A stretch of DNA of 64,000 nt from the NCBI RefSeq assembly GCF_963422335.1, contig NZ_OY729424.1:6324001-6388000 (forward strand). The letters run 5' to 3'. Shown here one piece after another: positions 59,141 to 64,000 of the stretch. Each line of letters opens with the position of its first letter. The first letter of the stretch is position 1. Made by a program: the position numbers and the translations under genes. Under the pieces are notes generated by a model, which ran no database searches, was not told where the DNA came from, and saw nothing but the letters and a program-made list of their open reading frames with translations. This stretch comes from an uncultured Roseateles sp. (GTDB lineage Bacteria; Pseudomonadota; Gammaproteobacteria; Burkholderiales; Burkholderiaceae_C).

Positions 59141-59851
59141 ATGAAACTTCATGCCTTGTTCACAGCCGCGCTGGCGGCCTCTTCGGCGCTGGCCTTCGCG
59201 CCCGCGCAGGCCGCTGTCGTGATTGACGACTTCAATACCCCGCAGACCTTCTTCAGCTGCGACTTTCCCGGCCTGTCCTACAAGGCCGGCGACATGCTGT
59301 ACGGCGACCGGCTGTTCAGCGGCGGCTGCTCCAAGCCCGCGGCCGGCGGCGCCATCACGGTGGCTGGCGGGCTGGCCAGCTATGGCGCCGGTGGCATCAG
59401 CCAGATCACCATCAACGCCTTGTACGACGCCTCGCTGCCGCCCGGCTCGGGCGATCCGGTGCAGGCGGCGGACCTGACGCAGGCCGGCGCCAACGACCGC
59501 TTCGCCATGCGCATCAGGGTGAGCAACGACACCCGCTTCACGCTGAGCGTGACCAGCGCCTCAGAGTCCGCCTCGCTGCAGCTCGATCTGCCGGCCACGG
59601 CGGGCTTTGTCGATCTGGCCCTGCCGTTTGCCAGCTTCAGCCCGGCCTCGGCCGCTCTGTGGCAGGGCGTCACCCGCGTGAGCTTCCAGATCGTTGATAC
59701 CACCGTCAACCCCGGCGGCTCGTTCTCGGCCAGCGGCGACATCGACTTCATCCGCGCCGTGCCCGAGCCCGGCAGCGCCGTTCTGCTGGGCTTGGGCCTG
59801 CTGGGCCTGGCCCTGCGCCGCCAATCTGCCGCCTCCTCCCTCTTCCAATAG
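59141..59851 (+). CDS. PEP-CTERM sorting domain protein
   Basis: 236 aa. Signal peptide LFTAALAASSALAFAPAQAA; C-terminal VPEPGSAVLLGLGLLGLALR and a basic end. The body starts VVIDDFNTPQTFFSCDFPGL and is beta-rich, like a jelly-roll or carbohydrate-binding domain; no family assigned. Ribosome site GAGGAG 9 bases upstream. No GAAAC pair was found before it. Confidence 0.85.
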   Translation: MKLHALFTAALAASSALAFAPAQAAVVIDDFNTPQTFFSCDFPGLSYKAGDMLYGDRLFSGGCSKPAAGGAITVAGGLASYGAGGISQITINALYDASLPPGSGDPVQAADLTQAGANDRFAMRIRVSNDTRFTLSVTSASESASLQLDLPATAGFVDLALPFASFSPASAALWQGVTRVSFQIVDTTVNPGGSFSASGDIDFIRAVPEPGSAVLLGLGLLGLALRRQSAASSLFQ

Positions 59852-59883
59852 CGGGTCCGGTGGCGCTCGTCGGGCTGCCCCGT

Positions 59884-60120
59884 TCAGCGCCGGCCCTGCG
59901 AGCGATGCAGCAGCGTCAGCGCCGCTGCCGCCATGCCGTCGATCTGCGCCTGCAGCATGTCGGCCACACGCCGCTGCTCGTCTTGCGTGCGTGATGCAGC
60001 CCGGCGCTGCGTGTGCTTGAGCCTGTCTCGAAGGACACGCTCCTTGGCCCGGATGCGGGCGCGCTCGCGCTCCAGCTCCGCCTGACTCAGACGTTTCCAT
60101 TGCGGACGTTTCTCGGCCAT
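59884..60120 (-). CDS. Small charged helical protein
   Basis: 78 aa. Nearly all helix with many Arg, Glu and Gln (SQAELERERARIRAKERVL, then RVADMLQAQIDGMAAAAL), likely a coiled coil. The ATG at 60118-60120 follows a strong GGAGGAG. No family recognised; the longer frame upstream is not supported. Confidence 0.6.
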   Translation of the reverse strand: MAEKRPQWKRLSQAELERERARIRAKERVLRDRLKHTQRRAASRTQDEQRRVADMLQAQIDGMAAAALTLLHRSQGRR

Positions 60121-60491
60121 CACTCCTCCCTGATCTGCACCCGAAGCGGGCGACAGACGACTATCTCGAGCCCCGGTCGACGCTGACCGCTTTCTGTGAT
60201 GAGGGTCCGGGACCACGGCAGGGACCGGCAGGCCAGGTGAGCGGCGCCCGCCTCCGCGGGACGAAACGCCGCCGCCCAGGGCAGCTCGCCCGCTCGCCCC
60301 AGCCAGACGGCCGCTGTGCCCTCCAGCAACGTTCGCAAGTGCCTCGTGTCGTGCAGCCGGTTCTTCGTCAAGCGGGCCGCGACCCAGCGCAGGCCGATTT
60401 CTAGAGTGGGTCCACCCCACCGCAAGCCAGCCGGGATGACGTCATTCCAGGCAGCGACGCGGCGTGCGGCACAACCCAACGAGGAGATAGC
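60121..60491. other. Non-coding region before the Oar-like receptor gene
   Basis: 371 bases without a convincing gene. It holds the promoters of the small charged protein (minus) and the receptor (plus). A perfect 10-bp palindrome ATGACGTCAT lies at 60436-60445, about 47 bases before the receptor start. A lone GAAAC near 60265 has neither a partner nor a TGATAC at the right distance. Confidence 0.5.
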
Positions 60492-63400
60492 ATGTACAAG
60501 AGAACCCAACTGGCGCGAGCCCTTGCGCTGGCCTTTGGCGGCACCCTGCTGGCACTGAGCGTGCAGCTGCCCACCCAGGCGCAGTCCAACACCACCGGCC
60601 TGATCTACGGCCAGGTGCCCCAGGCCGGTGACGCGGCCGTGCTGATCGAGAACCAGGCCACCGGCGTGAAGCGCCGTGTCAACCCCGGCGCCGATGGCAA
60701 ATTCCAGGCCACGGCTCTGCCGCCGGGCAGCTACAAGGTCAGCCTGCTGCGCGGCGACGCGGTGCAGCGCAGCATGGTCGTCGAGGTGCAGATCGGCCAG
60801 GGCGCACAGGCCGATCTGCTGGAGGCGTTGCAAAGCGTGCAGGTCACCGGCCGGCGCAAGACCATTGACGTCAGCAACACCAACAACGGCGCGGCCTTCA
60901 CGGCCCTGACCCTGGCCGCCCTGCCGACGGCACAGAACGTGGACGCCATCATCCAGCTCGCACCGAACACGACGCGGGCCGATTCGCGCTACGCCGGCGC
61001 CAGCTTCGGCGGCGGCGCGGCCTCGGAGAACTCGTACTACATCAATGGCTTCCCGGTCACCAACTCGCTGACCGGCCTGGGCTCGTCGGAGTTGCCCTTC
61101 GGCGCCGTGGCCCAGGCGCAGATACTGACCGGCGGCTTTGGTGCCGAGTTCGGCCGCTCGATCGGCGGCGTGGTCAACATCATCACCAAGAGCGGCAGCA
61201 ACCAGTGGGAGGCCGGCGCCAGCCTGAGCCTCACGCCCCAGGGCCTGCGCTCCAAATACCGCGACATCCTCTACCCCACCACGGGCGCGGCCGAGAACGC
61301 CGCCACCGACGGCAAGCTCTACCGCCGCCGCGAAGACAACCGCCGCGATGACCTGACCCTGGGCGCCTATGTCGGCGGCCCGCTGATCAAGGACCGGCTG
61401 TTCATGTTCGTTGCGGTAGAGAAGCAAAGCAGCGACACCGAGGGCGTCAACCGCACCAAGGCAGACACGGTGGGCGACACCGCCAAGTTCGGCTGGTACG
61501 ACCGCGAAGACCGGTCGAAGCGCTATCTGGCCAAGTTCGACTGGGCCCTGCATGCCGACCACAACCTCGAGCTGACCCTGATCGGCGACGACTCGACCCG
61601 CGTGCAGCGCCTGTCCGGATACGACTACGACACCCGGGCACGCAATGGCAAGGTGCTGGACACCGGCCACTTCGGCAACAACCCGATCACCTCGCAACTG
61701 ATGCCCGTGGGCGGCGATGTGCAGATCGCCAAGTACACCGGCAACTTCGGCGATGAGCTGACGGTCACCAGCCTCTACGGCCAGAAGCTGACGAAAAAGA
61801 CCAACACCTGGGACGAGTACGACGTCTATGCCAAGGGCCAGGGCCTGTACTCGGTGGTCGCACCGCAGAACACGCGGGCGCCGGGCAAGGCCTACGACAA
61901 CTTCCAGCCCAGCATCGACAACATCCTTCCCAAGGACGCGCAGGACAGGGTCAAGGCCTTCCGCCTTGACGTCGAGTACCGCATGGGCCGGCACACGCTG
62001 CGCGCAGGCCTCGACGAGGTGAGGCTGAACTCGCGCTTTGCCGGCGAGGCCTATGCCGGTGGCGGGGTCTGGCGCTATTTCAAGACCGACACGCCGCAGA
62101 CGCCTATCACCATGTCCGCCGGCCCCCTGGTTGCCGTCGGTGCCGGCGCCGCGCCAGGCAGCCTGGCCGCCCAGGGCTATTACGTGCGCGAACGCATCTT
62201 CCACGACGAGACCGACGCGCAATCGAACCAGAGCGCGCAATACCTGGAAGACCGCTACCAGGTGAACAGGGATTTGCTGCTGATCGCCGGCCTGCGCAAC
62301 GAGCAGTTCGTCAACAAGAACGGCGATGGCCAGACCTTCATCAAGATGGGCAACCAGCTGCTGCCCCGCTTTGCCGCCGCCTGGGATGCCAACGGCGATG
62401 CCTCGCTGAAGGTCTTCGGCAGCGCCGGCCGCTATGCCATACAGCTGCCCACCGCCGCGGCCGTGCGCGGCGCCAGCCGCTCGACCCTGACCGAGCAGTT
62501 CTACACCTACACCGGTGTCGATGCCCAGGGCCAGCCCACCGGCCGCCAGGAGCTGACCGGCGTGCGCTCGGTCAACAACGAGGTCGGCCAGGCCAAGGAC
62601 GCCAGGAGCGTGGCCGCCACCGACCTCAAGCCCGCCTACCAGGACGAGCTGACCCTGGGCTTCGAGAAGGCGCTGAACCCCAGCTTCAACTTCGGCGGCA
62701 AGCTGACCTACCGCGTGATGAAGACAGCCATCGACGACTTCTGCGATGCCCGGCCGATGGAGCGCTGGCTCAAACGCCACCCCGAGATCGACGCATCGAA
62801 GTACGCGCCACCCTCCTGCCTGCTGTTCAACCCCGGCCGCGCCAACACCTTCCTCGCGGACTTCTCGAACACCAAGGCCAACTACACCTCGGTCACGCTC
62901 AGCAACGAGGATCTGGGCGGCTACGAGTCGGCGCGCCGCACCTACGTCGCCATCGACCTGTTTGCCGAGCATCCGCTGCGTGACGGCTGGTATGGCCGCG
63001 TCAACTACACCTGGTCGCGCAACAAGGGCAATACCGAGGGCCAGACCCGCTCCGAAACCGGCCAGACCGACATCGGCCAGACGCAGAGCTGGGACACGCC
63101 GGAGCTGATGGTGGGCGCCAACGGCCTGCTGCCCAACCACCGCGCGCACCAGATCAAGGCCTTCGGCTTCGTCGACCTGACGCCGCAATGGTCGCTGGGT
63201 GCGAATCTGCTGCTGGCCTCGGGCCGGCCGAAGAACTGCGTCGGCAACCAGCCGGCCAGCTTCGACCCGAACTACAACTACGGCTCGGCCTACTTCTTCT
63301 GCGACGGCAAGCCGGCACCGCGCGGCTCGGCCGGCAATCTGCCCTGGGACCAGCGCCTGGACCTGAATGTGGTCTACAAGCCCCAGCAGCTCAAGGGCCT

Positions 63401-63566
63401 GGCGCTCAAGGTCGACATGTTCAACGTCTTCAACCGCCAGATCACGCAGAACGTGGACGAAACCTACAACAGCGGCTCGCAGGTCAGCGCCACCTACGGC
63501 CGCGTGGTCAGCTACACCGACCCGCGCTCGGTCAAGCTGACGGTGAGCTACGAGCATTCGTTCTGA
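60492..63566 (+). CDS. TonB-dependent receptor with carboxypeptidase-regulatory-like domain (Oar type)
   Basis: 1024 aa. Signal peptide (LALAFGGTLLALSVQLPTQAQ), an N-terminal Ig-like regulatory domain (GLIYGQVPQAGDAAVLIENQ to QSVQVTGRR, residues about 35-122), a plug with INGFPVTNSLTGLGSSELPF and GFGAEFGRSIGGVVNIITKS, then a long barrel ending KLTVSYEHSF. Oar-like receptors are large outer-membrane transporters for peptides or polysaccharide fragments; the ligand is unknown. Followed by a UUCG terminator. Confidence 0.88.
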   Translation: MYKRTQLARALALAFGGTLLALSVQLPTQAQSNTTGLIYGQVPQAGDAAVLIENQATGVKRRVNPGADGKFQATALPPGSYKVSLLRGDAVQRSMVVEVQIGQGAQADLLEALQSVQVTGRRKTIDVSNTNNGAAFTALTLAALPTAQNVDAIIQLAPNTTRADSRYAGASFGGGAASENSYYINGFPVTNSLTGLGSSELPFGAVAQAQILTGGFGAEFGRSIGGVVNIITKSGSNQWEAGASLSLTPQGLRSKYRDILYPTTGAAENAATDGKLYRRREDNRRDDLTLGAYVGGPLIKDRLFMFVAVEKQSSDTEGVNRTKADTVGDTAKFGWYDREDRSKRYLAKFDWALHADHNLELTLIGDDSTRVQRLSGYDYDTRARNGKVLDTGHFGNNPITSQLMPVGGDVQIAKYTGNFGDELTVTSLYGQKLTKKTNTWDEYDVYAKGQGLYSVVAPQNTRAPGKAYDNFQPSIDNILPKDAQDRVKAFRLDVEYRMGRHTLRAGLDEVRLNSRFAGEAYAGGGVWRYFKTDTPQTPITMSAGPLVAVGAGAAPGSLAAQGYYVRERIFHDETDAQSNQSAQYLEDRYQVNRDLLLIAGLRNEQFVNKNGDGQTFIKMGNQLLPRFAAAWDANGDASLKVFGSAGRYAIQLPTAAAVRGASRSTLTEQFYTYTGVDAQGQPTGRQELTGVRSVNNEVGQAKDARSVAATDLKPAYQDELTLGFEKALNPSFNFGGKLTYRVMKTAIDDFCDARPMERWLKRHPEIDASKYAPPSCLLFNPGRANTFLADFSNTKANYTSVTLSNEDLGGYESARRTYVAIDLFAEHPLRDGWYGRVNYTWSRNKGNTEGQTRSETGQTDIGQTQSWDTPELMVGANGLLPNHRAHQIKAFGFVDLTPQWSLGANLLLASGRPKNCVGNQPASFDPNYNYGSAYFFCDGKPAPRGSAGNLPWDQRLDLNVVYKPQQLKGLALKVDMFNVFNRQITQNVDETYNSGSQVSATYGRVVSYTDPRSVKLTVSYEHSF

Positions 63567-63585
63567 CGCAATCGCTGCAAGACCA

Positions 63586-63610
63586 GGGCCCGCTTCGGCG
63601 GGCCCTTCTC
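63586..63610 (+). terminator. Rho-independent terminator
   Basis: GGGCCCGC at 63586-63593 and GCGGGCCC at 63598-63605 form an 8-bp stem closed by a TTCG tetraloop and followed by TTCTC. It ends the receptor transcript. Confidence 0.8.
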
Positions 63611-63623
63611 GGTAGGTCGGCGC

Positions 63624-64000
63624 TCAAGCAAACAGCTTGCGCACATCCTTCACGAAGCGCTCGCTGACCACCACCTTGTCGCCCGAGCGCAGCGTCGCTT
63701 CGTAGGTGCTGTCGCCAGTCACGGCCAGCGTCGCCACTCCATTGCGACGAACAATGGCGGTGCGGTGCACGCGCAGGAACTGACCCGCGGGCAGGCGCTC
63801 CTCGATGGCACTCAGCGCCGAGCGGTGCAGTAGCACACGGCCGCGCAGATGCAGCTCGACATAGTTGCCGGCCGCGCTGATCCATTCGACATCGGCCAGT
63901 TCCACCTTCTCGACCAGGCCGACCGAGCGCACCGTCAGCGATTGCAGCGCCGGGCAGGGCTGGCCCGCAGCAAGGTCTTGCTGCTCGCGCAGAAAGCCGC
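63624..64000 (-). CDS. LytTR-family response regulator (partial, N-terminus outside window)
   Basis: The visible part is about 125 residues. After a linker (FLREQQDLAAGQPCPALQ) comes a LytTR DNA-binding domain: VGLVEKVELADVEWISAAGN, YVELHLRGR, LPAGQFLRVHRTAIVRRNGV and LRSGDKVVVSERFVKDVRKL. In Gram-negative bacteria this domain is normally fused to a receiver that would lie beyond base 64000; I cannot see it. The frame stays open to the window edge, so an internal methionine start is unlikely. Confidence 0.85.
   Translation of the reverse strand, partial: GFLREQQDLAAGQPCPALQSLTVRSVGLVEKVELADVEWISAAGNYVELHLRGRVLLHRSALSAIEERLPAGQFLRVHRTAIVRRNGVATLAVTGDSTYEATLRSGDKVVVSERFVKDVRKLFA

Noticed and set aside
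60261..60300. GAAAC near 60265 upstream of the Oar-like receptor
   Set aside because: Single copy with no TGATAC-like box at the required distance.
60436..60445. ATGACGTCAT palindrome as a defined operator
   Set aside because: Perfect but short and single; no regulator next to it explains it, so it is mentioned only within the non-coding region.

Overview
The window looks like a chromosomal segment of a GC-rich betaproteobacterium of the order Burkholderiales. The Roseateles / Paucibacter / Rubrivivax-Leptothrix neighbourhood fits best. This is inferred from protein families and gene order (aot-argR-aru cluster, leucine/biotin cluster, class II NrdJ, YqjD-YqjE-YqjK trio, four PEP-CTERM proteins, large TonB-dependent receptors), not from a marker gene. 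I saw no rRNA, tRNA, CRISPR array, prophage or transposase.

Layout. 0-6.2 kb: a haem peroxidase, then a photolyase block made of a MerR-type regulator divergent from DUF2256, an Fe-S (6-4)-type photolyase and a second photolyase/cryptochrome. 6.5-14.8 kb: a secreted cyanophycinase followed by a tight arginine transport and succinyltransferase operon in the Pseudomonas order aotJ-Q-M-O-P-argR-aruF-aruG. 14.9-21.6 kb: a TonB-dependent receptor and two adjacent divergent LysR/SDR modules, one SDR being broken by a single in-frame TAG. 21.7-25.8 kb: class II ribonucleotide reductase carrying a LAGLIDADG intein directly before its radical cysteine.

25.8-42 kb is the most unusual part. Two small homologous proteins, two PEP-CTERM proteins and a single-domain globin each have upstream the same promoter-like element: GAAAC-N4-GAAAC (one half-site degenerate at two of the five) followed 26-27 bp later by TGATAC or a close variant. 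One copy heads an operon of a small protein, an OmpR-type response regulator and three tandem paralogous hybrid histidine kinases. I propose a local regulon, with the response regulator as first candidate for the DNA-binding protein. The motif and spacing are read directly from the sequence; the regulator assignment is inference.

41.9-45.2 kb holds a YqjD/YqjE/YqjK stress-type membrane trio, a small membrane protein and an MHS-family MFS transporter. 45.4-58.2 kb, all on the minus strand, is a leucine-degradation cluster (liuB, liuC, liuD, liuE) with a complete bioA-bioF-bioD-bioB block inside it. That is sensible because methylcrotonyl-CoA carboxylase needs biotin. A VapBC toxin-antitoxin pair and a GNAT-DinB fusion gene also sit in the cluster, and a TetR regulator is divergent from liuB. 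59-64 kb: another PEP-CTERM protein, a small charged protein, an Oar-like TonB-dependent receptor, and a LytTR-type regulator cut by the window end.
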